The notes: generated by a model not told the origin, from the letters alone. Positions 36,201 to 45,535 are shown, numbered from the stretch's first letter. The stretch: DNA of 56,648 nt from Patescibacteria group bacterium (GCA_963169655.1 CAUJCM010000002.1:65426-122073), one strand, 5' to 3'. Numbers and translations are program-made.

Positions 36201-38240
36201 TTACTTAAAAGGATTTTGAAAAATCGGGTAATTTTTGTATAAAAAGTTTAAATAATCTTGAGGCTCTTGATAACTTGGAGCAATTTCTATGGCCTTTTTA
36301 AGAAGTTTTATTGAATTTTCAATATCACCCCAGTCTGAATGTAATTTGCGAGCATATTCGTAAAGATAACGAGGATTATTAGGAGATTTATTTACAGCAC
36401 TAATATAATACTGCTTACTTAAATTTTTATATTCTTCCTCTTTAGTAACTTTTGCCAATTCTAAATATGTTAAAGCGAGGTTATGATCTGTGCTTGGATA
36501 ATGGTTATTTAATTCTATTGCTTTGAGATAGTTGTCTATTGATTTTTCCAAGTATTTAACTTTTTGACTACTTGCCACAACAATGTCTGATTCATTACCT
36601 GGACTATCAACCTGTATTTGGCTTCCTGTTTGTACTAGAAAATCTGCATAGCTTTGATAAATTGAATATTCATAAGGAAAAGCTTCAATTGCTTTTTGAT
36701 AATAGTAATCTGCTAAATCAGCCTGTCCCTGTAATACCTCCATATTAGCTTTCTTCAAATAAAAATCAGCTTTAGCCGGACTTAAAACTGAAAAATTAAA
36801 TATCATTAATAAAGCTAATAGGAAGATAAAAGTACTGATATAAACCAAGAAAGATGGTACTTTTAATTCAAAATTTCTGCTCCTCTCGACCACCGCACTT
36901 GCTTCTGAAAATGCTAAACTAATAATTAAATAAAATAAAAAGGCATTAGTCAGGTCTGTAAAATTAAGTAAAGTTTGTACTAAAAAGATTGATAAAGCAC
37001 CAATTAAAGCCAAATAATATTTTTCATCTTCTAAATTTGCTTGATGATATTTCCTAATGAAAAAATCTAAGGTAAAAGCAATTAAAATTAAATAAGCTAT
37101 TAAGCCAAAAATCCCCTGAGTAGCTAAAATATCAGCATATAAATTGTGTGCAGATTCTGGAGTCGTGATATACATCGCATTTCCTGGACCTTCAATATAA
37201 AAATTAGCTTGTCTATACATTGAATAAGCATCCCTAAAAGTTGATAGACCTGTCCCAAGCAAAGGGTGATCTATAAAAATTTTCCAAGCACTCTCTAAAA
37301 AGCTTATACGATCAGGAATATGTCCTTTTTGAATTACTTCAATAGTTTGATTTGTCCTAGAAACAATTGATAGCTTTTGAAGATTATCTTTATAAATATA
37401 AGTAATTAGTCCAACTAAAACTAAAATACTAAAACTAATAATCAAAATTTTATAAGTTTTAGGTTTGAAATGGTTACGATATTTTATAAATTTTAAAATT
37501 AATAAGAAAATTGTAGAAATAACTAAAGCAACTAATGCTCCACGGCTAGCTGTAAGTATGATGACTGTGATAAATAGTACAATTAAAAGAAGTAAAGAAA
37601 CTATTTTTAGGTATTTTTTATCTTTTAAAGTTTGAGGATTTTTATAATAAATCAAAAGTAATAAGTGAGCTGAGAGATAAGCTCCGAGATGATTAGCATG
37701 CCCAACAGTTGAGAAAACCCGATTTTGTGGGGAATCACTCCAAAGTCCATTAAAATGTATTAAATCAAAAAAGTTAAAATACTGTAATAGCCCATAAAGA
37801 GCCACTAAAGTTGCAGTAAATATTGAGAAATTGATAATTTTACCAAAATCCTTTTTCTGGAAAAATTGTGTGACAAAAATTGTAATTAAAAGGAAATTAA
37901 AGATAGTTAAAAATCCTTGAAATCGACCATATTGACCAAAAATACTGGTAAAATGATTTATTGAAAAGATTGTAGATAAAACTAAACTTAAAGTCCAAAG
38001 TCCCAAAATCCACAAACCTTTTGTTTTTTTAAAGACAATTTTTTCAGTTTTAAAGTATTTAAATAAAATAAAAAAGACTGCTGAAATACTGAAAACTCTT
38101 AATGCTATTAATTTTGGAAGTGAGAAAATAGTTTCAGTATTAATAAAAAATATTAATGGGATGAATAGTATTAATAAATAGAGGTGTAATTTAATAATTC
38201 TATCAATCAAATTGTCTTTTTTGTCTTTTGATTTTGGCAT
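36201..38240 (-). CDS. O-antigen ligase/polymerase-like (Wzy_C) protein with TPR domain
   Basis: A 679-residue protein with about twelve membrane helices in the first 450 residues. The periplasmic region with SAWKIFIDHPLLGTGLSTF and ASRGALVALVIST is typical of the Wzy/WaaL ligase family. The C-terminal 210 residues contain tetratricopeptide-like helices (LADYYYQKAIEAFPYEYSIY and ENSIKLLKKAIEIAP). It probably links or polymerises lipid-borne glycans at the outer face. The stretch ASAVVERSRN near residue 450 looks like a short in-frame repeat insertion in a loop between helices. It is last in the polysaccharide cluster. Confidence 0.82.
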   Translation of the reverse strand: MPKSKDKKDNLIDRIIKLHLYLLILFIPLIFFINTETIFSLPKLIALRVFSISAVFFILFKYFKTEKIVFKKTKGLWILGLWTLSLVLSTIFSINHFTSIFGQYGRFQGFLTIFNFLLITIFVTQFFQKKDFGKIINFSIFTATLVALYGLLQYFNFFDLIHFNGLWSDSPQNRVFSTVGHANHLGAYLSAHLLLLIYYKNPQTLKDKKYLKIVSLLLLIVLFITVIILTASRGALVALVISTIFLLILKFIKYRNHFKPKTYKILIISFSILVLVGLITYIYKDNLQKLSIVSRTNQTIEVIQKGHIPDRISFLESAWKIFIDHPLLGTGLSTFRDAYSMYRQANFYIEGPGNAMYITTPESAHNLYADILATQGIFGLIAYLILIAFTLDFFIRKYHQANLEDEKYYLALIGALSIFLVQTLLNFTDLTNAFLFYLIISLAFSEASAVVERSRNFELKVPSFLVYISTFIFLLALLMIFNFSVLSPAKADFYLKKANMEVLQGQADLADYYYQKAIEAFPYEYSIYQSYADFLVQTGSQIQVDSPGNESDIVVASSQKVKYLEKSIDNYLKAIELNNHYPSTDHNLALTYLELAKVTKEEEYKNLSKQYYISAVNKSPNNPRYLYEYARKLHSDWGDIENSIKLLKKAIEIAPSYQEPQDYLNFLYKNYPIFQNPFK
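36876..36904 (-). repeat. Possible short repeat fragment inside the ligase gene
   Basis: On the minus strand this gives GCGGTGGTCGAGAGGAGCAG, G/C-rich in an A/T-rich gene. It encodes AVVERSRN, a peptide I associate with repeat-derived insertions in other genomes. Only one copy is seen here. Confidence 0.35.
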
Positions 38241-38258
38241 TTTATAAATATTTGTAAC

Positions 38259-39302
38259 TTACTTATACCATTTTTTAAACTCAGTGGCATTAACTTTTTT
38301 ATTTTGCATAATAAATTTTCTTTTAGTTAAAGCCTTTGGTAATTGTTGTAAAAACTTGAAATATGCAGAAATATTTTTGGTGTCAAAAATTAAATTATAG
38401 AAAAAATATAAAAAATCATTAAAGAAAATATGGAAAAAATGTTGAAAATAGAGACTTAAAAAATCATTTTTTACCATCAATAAATATCTATTTTTAATAG
38501 AATAAAATCTTTGATTTTTAGAAAGTAATTTACGATTTTTAAAGATTTCAAATTTCTTTTTTCGAAGTACGGCACTTGTTCCCCTACCATGCCAAGCAAC
38601 AGCTCGAAAATCATAAAAGGCTTTCCAACCGAAAAGCTGTAATCTCCAAGCCAAATCAACATCTTCTTTATACATAAAAAAATCTTGATCAAAAACTTCT
38701 GGGTTTTCTGTATTTTTAAGAGGGATTGCTACCTCTTTTAAAGCCTCAACTCGATAGATAGGATTTTGCCCTGAAATACCAAAAACCTCTTTTTGAAAAT
38801 CAAATTGTCCAATTTCTAACTCGCCTTGTCCAATATCAACAACCTGTCTATTTTTAAAGATCTGTTCACCAATTGTATCAATGATTTGGGTTTTTTCTTT
38901 TTTATCAAAATCATATTTATAAATTTTTCCTCCAAAAACTGCAATTTTAGGATCTTTTTCAAGATTTTCTATGGCAATTTGAAGATAGTCTTTGCTATGT
39001 AATGTGTCTTGATTAACCATGAAGAAATACTTTCCTTTGCATATCCAAAAGCCCTTTTCCACATTATAAGCAAAACCCTTATTTACCTCATTTTGAATTA
39101 ATTTAAATTGAGGGAAGTTTTTTTGTATGTATTTTACTGAATCATCAGTTGAACAGTCGTCAATAATTAAAACTTCTAAATTTGGATAATCTAATTCAGC
39201 AATACTTGGCAAAGAAATCGGTAAAAATTTCATGCCATTATAACAAGGAATCACGATAGAAACTAAAGGAAAATCTTTTGAATTTTGATTTTTATCTGGC
39301 AT
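38259..39302 (-). CDS. Family 2 glycosyltransferase
   Basis: A 347-residue enzyme. The GT-A start PLVSIVIPCYNGMKFLPIS, the DDCSTDDS and NKGFAYNVEKGF segments, and the DQDFFMYKEDVDLAWRLQ block mark a GT2 enzyme of the rhamnosyltransferase type with a downstream acceptor region containing AWHGRGTS. The C-terminal part has an aromatic hydrophobic segment (LYFQHFFHIFFNDFLYFFYNL) that may attach to the membrane. It lies nine bases after the large fusion protein and belongs to the polysaccharide operon. Confidence 0.88.
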   Translation of the reverse strand: MPDKNQNSKDFPLVSIVIPCYNGMKFLPISLPSIAELDYPNLEVLIIDDCSTDDSVKYIQKNFPQFKLIQNEVNKGFAYNVEKGFWICKGKYFFMVNQDTLHSKDYLQIAIENLEKDPKIAVFGGKIYKYDFDKKEKTQIIDTIGEQIFKNRQVVDIGQGELEIGQFDFQKEVFGISGQNPIYRVEALKEVAIPLKNTENPEVFDQDFFMYKEDVDLAWRLQLFGWKAFYDFRAVAWHGRGTSAVLRKKKFEIFKNRKLLSKNQRFYSIKNRYLLMVKNDFLSLYFQHFFHIFFNDFLYFFYNLIFDTKNISAYFKFLQQLPKALTKRKFIMQNKKVNATEFKKWYK

Positions 39303-39311
39303 TTAAGCTAA

Positions 39312-42300
39312 TTAATTGATTTTTACCTTTGATGATAAATTAAGTGAGAAATCAAGTTTATCTCGAGAGAGATTTGGATTGTAGAAAGGATCCCCTTTTT
39401 CAAAAATACTTTGATGTCTCTGACGAAGATAATATTCCTCATTGAAAGCTACGTTATAACCACGAGAAAGTGACTCATGATGATATAAAACAGCATAAGG
39501 AGTATAAACTATTTGATATTTTTTTTCACGAAGTCTGAGACAAAGATCTACATCATTAAACGAAACTGCAAGATTATCTTCTTCCAATCCATTTAGTTCT
39601 AAATAAACAGATTTTTTAATCATCATACAAGCTCCTGTAACAGCACTATAACTTCTAATCACATTTAAAAGCCCAAAATAACCATTTTGATCTGATGGTA
39701 ATTTTGCAAAACAATGATTTGCAGCTCCACCAACACCAACAACCACTCCTGCGTGTTGAATTAAATTATTTGGATATAAAAGTTTAGCCCCTACTGCTCC
39801 AACGTCATTTCTTTGTGCATGTTCAAGCATGGCTTCAATCCAATTAGGAGCAATTATTTCTGTATCATTATTTAATAAAATTAAAAACTCGCCATTTGCT
39901 TTTTCTACTGCAAAATTATTAATAGCTGAAAAATTAAATGGTGCATTGTAATGAAGTAATCTTACTCTTGGACAATTGACAATTTCTCGCATATATTCAC
40001 GAGTTTCAAGAAGTTCTGAAGCATTATCAATAAGTAAAATCTCATAATTTTGATAAGTTGTTTTTTCAAAAAAACTATTTAAACAAGTTTTTAAAATATC
40101 AACTTTATCCCTAAAAGGAATAATAATTGAAACTAAAGGACTTCCCTTAATTTTTCTTTTTATGCGATAAGAGCCTTTCCAAATACCATCTTCAACTTCT
40201 GCATCGATATTTCTTTGTTTTAAAGTATTTCTTAATGCCTTTTTAGCACTTTCAAAAACATAAGGTTTTGCATTTACTTCTGAGGCTGTAGAACCAGGGA
40301 TTTTTCGCCAGTGATAAAGTACTTTTGGAATGTGATAAATAGACCTTTTTTGCTCTGTAAATCGTAAAATAAGGTCATAGTCTTGAGAACCATCAAAGCC
40401 TTCTTTGAAACCTCCAATTTCTTCAATAATTTTTCTTCTAAAAACTGAGAAATGACAAATATAATTACAAGAAAATAATAAATTTTGGTCAAAATCAGGT
40501 TTAAAATGAGGTTCTACTCTTGTTCCGTCTAAATCTAATTTATCTTCATCTGAATAAATTAAATCATATCTTTGATCTTGAAGTGCTTTAACTACTTGGA
40601 AAAGTGCGTCAGGTGTAATTTCATCGTCATTATCTAAAAGTGCAATATAAGCTCCTCTAGCCATTTTTAAAGCTGTATTAGAAGCTTTAACTATTCCTCC
40701 ATTTTGACTTCTAAATTGTACTTTAATGCGACTATCTAAGGCAGCATATTCTTTTAAAATTCGAGCAATATGACTTTGGGTTGAAGCATCATCAGCTAAA
40801 CATAATTCCCATTTTGGATAGTATTGATTTAAAACTGAATTAATCATTTTTCGAAGCCAGACTTCTTCAACATTATAAACAGGAACTATAATCGAAATCA
40901 TTGGCTGATACTCAAAATTTTCAATTTCTTTTTTGATATTTTTAATATCTCCATCTGAAAGCTGATTTAATTCAATGAATTTTTGATAGTCGCTAATTGT
41001 ATTTTCTGAAACTTTTTTACTTTTAAATAATTTACGATGAACTCTTTTGAAAAATTCTTTAGGTCCCATTTTAAATAAGACTTGCAAAGAAGTTTTCAAT
41101 AAGTATTTTGGTCTTGTATAAAGGATATTTTTAAAATAACCATAAATTTTAACCAATTTCCAAGAATTGGAAGTGAGTACAGTTTCGAGCTCTTTTTTGT
41201 ATTCACTAAGTGAGATTTGTAAATCTTGAATTTGTTGATTTTTTTGAGCAATTTCAATTTGATTTTGATGAATTGATTGCTCTTTTAAAAGTGTAAGATT
41301 TTTTAATTCTTCTTCATTTTTTTGGCTTTGTTCAAGTTCAATTTTAAGTCTAGTGACAAGTAAATCTTGAGAACGAATTTGTCTGTCTAAAAGTTTTAAT
41401 TCTTCCTGATTTTTTTGAAGTTTTTTTGTGAAATTTTCTTCAATTTGAGAAATTTTTTGGTTTAGATTTGTAATTTCAGCTTCTTTTTCATTAATAACAG
41501 CTTGAATTTCATTAATTTGAGAATTAAGCAAATTAATTTGTTGATCTGTTGATTGATTTTCTTGTTTTTGCTGGTCAATTTCTCCTTTTAAATCAGATAT
41601 TTGTTGATCTGTAATTTTTACTTGATGATTTTTGAGATTAATTATATTTCTCACTTGATCAAAAGCCTTTTTATAAGCCTCAAAATAAGTAGTGGTGTGA
41701 AAATTATTATGCTCAGAAATTAAATTCTGAATATGATTTTCATTAATTTCTCCTTTTTTATCTGCAAAAAATACTGTGCGATATGTTGGAGACTTGAAAT
41801 TTCCTAATTCAAAAAGATTCTGATTAAAAAATTCTGTAAAACTATTAAATTGATGATCTTTTGTATCTTCTCCAAAGCAAGTAATGCTAGCTAATTGCTG
41901 TAAATACCAATTGTAAATATTTCCCTCTCCAATTTTGAGATAAGGTAAATTAATTTGATTAAAAAATTCTTCTGTTAAAACTGGATCTGGTAGGCCCTTT
42001 TCAATATGTTCAATTAGAAAAGGATGATTTTGACCTGTATATTCTAAAAATTGATCATTGATATATTGTTCAGCTTTGCGGTTATAAATACTATTAAATG
42101 GAGCAGCTAAAATGAAAAATCTTTTAGAAACTCGAACCATTTCAAGAAGAGCTTTAAGTCTATCTTCTTGATCAAGATGTTCTAGCATATCAGAGCTTAA
42201 AACAAGATCAAAAGTATTATCTGAAAAAGGAAGTTTTCTAGCGTCTCCCTGTACATAATTTGTTTTATGGTTTTCAGGAGCCTCTTTTAAATCTAAAACT

Positions 42301-42491
42301 GTTAATTTTGTGCCATGAGGCAAAAACCAAGATAATTTACTACCAAAACCTCCAATATCGAGGATTTTAAGTTCTTGATTTGAGTTTTCTTGCTGGAAAT
42401 TTTCTTGAATATATTGGATTAACAAGCCAAATAAAGTATTCCTGGAAAATAAATCTGAAGGTAAACGATTTTTGCGAGATTCTTTAATCAT
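39312..42491 (-). CDS. Methyltransferase-coiled coil-double GT2 fusion protein
   Basis: A 1059-residue, four-part protein. Residues of about 1-230 form a SAM-dependent methyltransferase (ILDIGGFGSKLSWFLP, then DLVLSSDMLEHLDQED). A long Gln/Glu-rich coiled coil covers about 285-435. Two complete GT2 domains follow: the first near 523-740 (SIIVPVYNVEEVW and LLDNDDEITPDALF), the second near 783-1040 (SIIIPFRDKVDIL, ILLNNDTEI, SFNDVDLCLRLREK). The coiled coil may set chain length or oligomerise the enzyme, as in methyltransferase/kinase chain-length regulators of ABC-exported O-antigens. The acceptor sugars are unknown. Confidence 0.88.
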   Translation of the reverse strand: MIKESRKNRLPSDLFSRNTLFGLLIQYIQENFQQENSNQELKILDIGGFGSKLSWFLPHGTKLTVLDLKEAPENHKTNYVQGDARKLPFSDNTFDLVLSSDMLEHLDQEDRLKALLEMVRVSKRFFILAAPFNSIYNRKAEQYINDQFLEYTGQNHPFLIEHIEKGLPDPVLTEEFFNQINLPYLKIGEGNIYNWYLQQLASITCFGEDTKDHQFNSFTEFFNQNLFELGNFKSPTYRTVFFADKKGEINENHIQNLISEHNNFHTTTYFEAYKKAFDQVRNIINLKNHQVKITDQQISDLKGEIDQQKQENQSTDQQINLLNSQINEIQAVINEKEAEITNLNQKISQIEENFTKKLQKNQEELKLLDRQIRSQDLLVTRLKIELEQSQKNEEELKNLTLLKEQSIHQNQIEIAQKNQQIQDLQISLSEYKKELETVLTSNSWKLVKIYGYFKNILYTRPKYLLKTSLQVLFKMGPKEFFKRVHRKLFKSKKVSENTISDYQKFIELNQLSDGDIKNIKKEIENFEYQPMISIIVPVYNVEEVWLRKMINSVLNQYYPKWELCLADDASTQSHIARILKEYAALDSRIKVQFRSQNGGIVKASNTALKMARGAYIALLDNDDEITPDALFQVVKALQDQRYDLIYSDEDKLDLDGTRVEPHFKPDFDQNLLFSCNYICHFSVFRRKIIEEIGGFKEGFDGSQDYDLILRFTEQKRSIYHIPKVLYHWRKIPGSTASEVNAKPYVFESAKKALRNTLKQRNIDAEVEDGIWKGSYRIKRKIKGSPLVSIIIPFRDKVDILKTCLNSFFEKTTYQNYEILLIDNASELLETREYMREIVNCPRVRLLHYNAPFNFSAINNFAVEKANGEFLILLNNDTEIIAPNWIEAMLEHAQRNDVGAVGAKLLYPNNLIQHAGVVVGVGGAANHCFAKLPSDQNGYFGLLNVIRSYSAVTGACMMIKKSVYLELNGLEEDNLAVSFNDVDLCLRLREKKYQIVYTPYAVLYHHESLSRGYNVAFNEEYYLRQRHQSIFEKGDPFYNPNLSRDKLDFSLNLSSKVKIN

Positions 42492-42524
42492 TAAAGGTAA
42501 TTTTGCGTAATTTAAGAGAAAACT

Positions 42525-43694
42525 TTATGGTAGGCGCCAAATTGGCGAAAGGTCAATTATGCCATATTGATTAGCATTATTTTCTTCGACAATAAAGGAA
42601 AATCGCTTGTCGAGATAATCAAAAGCTTGGGTTAATGTATAATTGAAAATTGAAACACTAAAATGGTATTTTCCGGCAAGTAAGTTGATAGATGGGAAAG
42701 TGCATTGGATAAAGCCCTCTCCTTTTGGAATGTGAGGTATATTTAAACCAGAAGTTTTCGTGTTTGGTCCAGTAATATGAGTTCCATCATCTCGGTGAAT
42801 AGCAATACCAAAAACTGGGTTTTCAACTTGCTCTTTAGCTTCAAAATAAATTCGTAAATCCATTTTTTCTCCAGTTTTAAAGGAATTGGATGAGTTACCA
42901 GCTTGATTAATCATCTCCAATTTTTTAATGCGAACTGGAGAATTAGAAAAATCAAAGATTTCTTGATGTAAAATAATTTTTTGATAGGTACTTACAACTT
43001 CTTGAGGTTCTCCTTGAGCGATTAATTTACCATTTTGTAAGAAAAAGACTCTATCAGAAAGTTCAGCAATTTGATTGATATTGTGAGAGACTAAAATAAT
43101 AGTTTTGCCTTGTTCCCTCCATTTCTCAAAAACTTTTAAACATTTATTTTGAAAACTTTGATCACCAACTGCAAAAACTTCATCACAAAGATAAATATCA
43201 GCATCCAGATGCATAGCAATTGCAAAAGCAAGCCTTTGTCTCATTCCTGAAGAGTAATTTTTAATTTTGAGATCAAGAAAATGGCCTATCTCTGCGAATT
43301 CAACTATCTGCGGTAAAATTTGATGTATTTTTGCCGTTTTTAGACCGAGTAAAGTTGCATTAAGGTAAATGTTATCTCGAGCGCTTAAATCTTGTTGAAA
43401 GCCTATTCCAAGCTCAAGAAGAGGTGCTACAGTTCCATTAACTTGGATTTGGCCTTGATTTGGTGAATAGATATTAGCGAGGAGTTTAAGTAATGTAGAT
43501 TTTCCAGAACCATTTGGACCGATAATACCAATAAATTCACCTTTTTGAATTTGTAAAGAAATATCTTGAAGTGCTGTGAACATTTCTAGATTTTCTTTCT
43601 TCCAAAATTCAGTAAAACTTTCTTTTAAAGTTGTCCTCTTTTGATGAGGAACAAGAAAGCTTTTAGTGATATTTTGTAAGGTAATTTGAGTCAT
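42525..43694 (-). CDS. wzt: Polysaccharide ABC exporter ATPase with C-terminal glycan-binding domain
   Basis: A 389-residue protein. ATPase motifs are complete: Walker A IGPNGSGKSTLLKLL, signature YSSGMRQRLAFA, and Walker B DIYLCDEVFAVGD, with the His switch ILVSHNINQIAEL. The C-terminal 140 residues (containing VFGIAIHRDDGTHITGPNT) match the Wzt-C carbohydrate-binding domain that recognises the modified end of the polymer before export. The preceding gene is the permease, with zero spacing. It fits with the methyltransferase domain of the neighbouring fusion as the maker of the terminal cap. Confidence 0.9.
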   Translation of the reverse strand: MTQITLQNITKSFLVPHQKRTTLKESFTEFWKKENLEMFTALQDISLQIQKGEFIGIIGPNGSGKSTLLKLLANIYSPNQGQIQVNGTVAPLLELGIGFQQDLSARDNIYLNATLLGLKTAKIHQILPQIVEFAEIGHFLDLKIKNYSSGMRQRLAFAIAMHLDADIYLCDEVFAVGDQSFQNKCLKVFEKWREQGKTIILVSHNINQIAELSDRVFFLQNGKLIAQGEPQEVVSTYQKIILHQEIFDFSNSPVRIKKLEMINQAGNSSNSFKTGEKMDLRIYFEAKEQVENPVFGIAIHRDDGTHITGPNTKTSGLNIPHIPKGEGFIQCTFPSINLLAGKYHFSVSIFNYTLTQAFDYLDKRFSFIVEENNANQYGIIDLSPIWRLP

Positions 43695-44459
43695 TTAAAT
43701 TGTTTCTGCTATTTGATATTCTTTCTTTTTGAGGAAATAAAGACCAATTAAAAAAGTAAAAATACTGATACAAAGGAGAACAATGTGTTGTTTGAGTGAA
43801 GGAACTTGATTAATTAAAAAAATTCTTCTGGAAAAAGAAATAAATTGAGTCATTGGGTTTAAGTAGAGAAGTTTTTGATATGGTTCTGGAACAAAAGATA
43901 AGTCATAAATAATTGGAGTAATCCAGAAAAGGATTTGTAGTAAAACTTCCCAAATATGTGATAAGTCGTGAAATTTAGAGTAAATTGTAGCGAGGATAAA
44001 AGAAATTCCAGTGGTAAAAAGAAATAATAAAAATAAATAAGGGATAAAAAGTAAGATGCTTAAGCCTGGATGAATGCCGCTAAAGATGTAAAAGACAGCA
44101 AAAATAATTAAATTTAAAAATAATGTGATTAAACTTGATAAATTAGCTGCAATGATTAAATTTTCACGAGGAAAATAAATTTTAGTAATTAAATCTCTTT
44201 TAGAAATGAGGCTATTCATACCGTTTTGAGTAGATTCAGCAAAATAAGTCCAAAGAATAATTCCAAGGAGTAAATAAATTGCATAATTTTGCATTGGGCT
44301 TTTGAGAAAGACAGAAAAAACTAGGTAAATCACACCAAAAAGCATTAATGGTTTAAATAAAGTCCAAAAATAACCAAGTAATGAAGATTTATAGCGAAGT
44401 TTAAATTCCCCTCTGACGAGTTGAGCGATGATGGATAAGTTATTGTGATTTTGCTTCAT
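43695..44459 (-). CDS. wzm: Polysaccharide ABC exporter permease (ABC-2 type)
   Basis: A 254-residue membrane protein with about six helices. It starts with a cytoplasmic amphipathic segment (LVRGEFKLRYKSSLLGYFW), typical of ABC-2 exporters of teichoic acid or O-antigen type, and ends with a basic tail. It is the first gene of the export and glycan operon; its stop codon abuts the start of wzt. It moves lipid-linked glycan across the cytoplasmic membrane. Confidence 0.9.
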   Translation of the reverse strand: MKQNHNNLSIIAQLVRGEFKLRYKSSLLGYFWTLFKPLMLFGVIYLVFSVFLKSPMQNYAIYLLLGIILWTYFAESTQNGMNSLISKRDLITKIYFPRENLIIAANLSSLITLFLNLIIFAVFYIFSGIHPGLSILLFIPYLFLLFLFTTGISFILATIYSKFHDLSHIWEVLLQILFWITPIIYDLSFVPEPYQKLLYLNPMTQFISFSRRIFLINQVPSLKQHIVLLCISIFTFLIGLYFLKKKEYQIAETI

Positions 44460-44636
44460 ATTTCTTGAGTTTTGAGGAGTTTATTAGCTTTATTTTTAAA
44501 AAGTTTTTTAAATTTTAAGTGAAAATGAGAAATAATTAAAGTTTTATTATGAAGTTTTTGAAAGTATGGATAGTCAAAACATCCCACTTAAGAAGCTTGT
44601 TTTACTATAAAAATAAATTGAAAAGTATTGAAATAG

Positions 44637-44672
44637 TAAAACACCCCACTTAATTAAAAGTAGGGTGTTTAT
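44637..44672 (-). terminator. Rho-independent terminator after the lipoprotein gene
   Basis: Stem AAACACCC/GGGTGTTT with an inner ACTT/AAGT part. It lies in the 305-base gap between genes 43695-44459 and 44765-45454; the rest of that gap shows no gene. Confidence 0.75.
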
Positions 44673-44764
44673 TATATGTTCTGGCTTCAACCTCCTATTT
44701 CAAAGAAGTTTTTGCCAATGGTTCTTTTTTGATTTTCTCCTTTCTGGTTAAGTGACTGCTTTTG

Positions 44765-45454
44765 TTATGGACAGTCGAGTGGGATCAAAAACAGTTGCCA
44801 CCCTGTCTGAAAGTTTGAATACTGCAGGGTGGCAGGCTGTTCCGTGAAGATAATGCCCGGCTCGGGGCAGTTGTCTTCGCCAAATAAACCGTTGTGGGAG
44901 CAACGGTATGCCTTGGCAATCAAACTGAGGCATTCCTGCCTCATATATCCGCTTGCTCCCCCACACTGTGCCTCCGGCATGACACCAGAGACGGTGAAAA
45001 ACTTGACGGGCTTGGGGCTGTCACCTTTCAAGATGAAGGCAATTGAGTCCTTGGCTGCAACGACTAGCTGACCCGGAAGGTCAACACCTTCGAAGCCCTG
45101 AGTATAGGACTTCGAGGAATTGTAGTACTCATTTCCTTCCGGGAGGGAAAGTAATGAGCCCAAGAGCGAGTCGCCACCGACGGTGTAGGTGGTTATACGG
45201 CCTTCTCCCTCTGCAATACAAGTACTGTAGGGTGGAGTTGTGGTTGAGGTGTCCGTACCGGAGTCGGTGGTTGAACCACCTTGGCCGGCAAAACCGCCTT
45301 GACCAGCAGAGCCTCCTTCGCCACCAGCGCCTGCGTTGCTACCTCCTTCGGTGATGAAAGTACCGCCGTCACCGAAGATACCTTCAGAGTCCACCGAACA
45401 AGCGGTGAACATCGTTAAGAAAAAAATTGTGATGATAGTCGTGATCTTTGTCAT
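44765..45454 (-). CDS. Foreign, high-G+C Gly-rich lipoprotein
   Basis: I start at ATG 45454 (229 residues). An earlier in-frame TTG at 45535 would only translate the leader repeats. A lipoprotein signal ends in FTAC, with Cys19 as the lipidated residue. A Gly/Ala/Ser/Gln-rich linker (about 28-60, GGEGGSAGQGGFAGQGG) precedes a Cys-containing domain with six further Cys. G+C is about 50% or more, against about 30% around it. Codon use and the Gly-rich linker resemble lipoproteins of Myxococcota, so recent gene transfer is likely. Function unknown; LspA at 12135-12584 could process it. Confidence 0.85.
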   Translation of the reverse strand: MTKITTIITIFFLTMFTACSVDSEGIFGDGGTFITEGGSNAGAGGEGGSAGQGGFAGQGGSTTDSGTDTSTTTPPYSTCIAEGEGRITTYTVGGDSLLGSLLSLPEGNEYYNSSKSYTQGFEGVDLPGQLVVAAKDSIAFILKGDSPKPVKFFTVSGVMPEAQCGGASGYMRQECLSLIAKAYRCSHNGLFGEDNCPEPGIIFTEQPATLQYSNFQTGWQLFLIPLDCP

Positions 45455-45535
45455 TTTAACTCCTTTGTGGAAATCGTTTGTGGGACTCCTATGTGGAACT
45501 CCTTTGTGAAACTCCTTTGTGGAAATCGTTTCCAA
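45455..45535 (-). repeat. Leader with four tandem SD-like motifs
   Basis: Read on the minus strand, the last 80 bases before the ATG contain AAAGGAGTT, AAAGGAGTT, ATAGGAGTC and AAAGGAGTT in about 13- to 30-base steps, each preceded by CCAC or TCAC. They are bordered twice by CGATTTCCAC. The outer copy forms the palindrome TGGAAA-CGA-TTTCCA, similar to LacI-type operators. The last SD is at normal distance from ATG. Confidence 0.85.

Noticed and set aside
44829-45354. Plus-strand ORFs across the high-G+C gene
   Set aside because: They lie opposite a gene with signal peptide, lipobox, SD and promoter; high G+C by itself makes long antisense frames likely.
45533-45535. TTG start for the lipoprotein, giving a 27-residue extension
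   Set aside because: The extension only translates the SD repeats and would bury the signal peptide; ATG 45454 has an SD at the correct distance.
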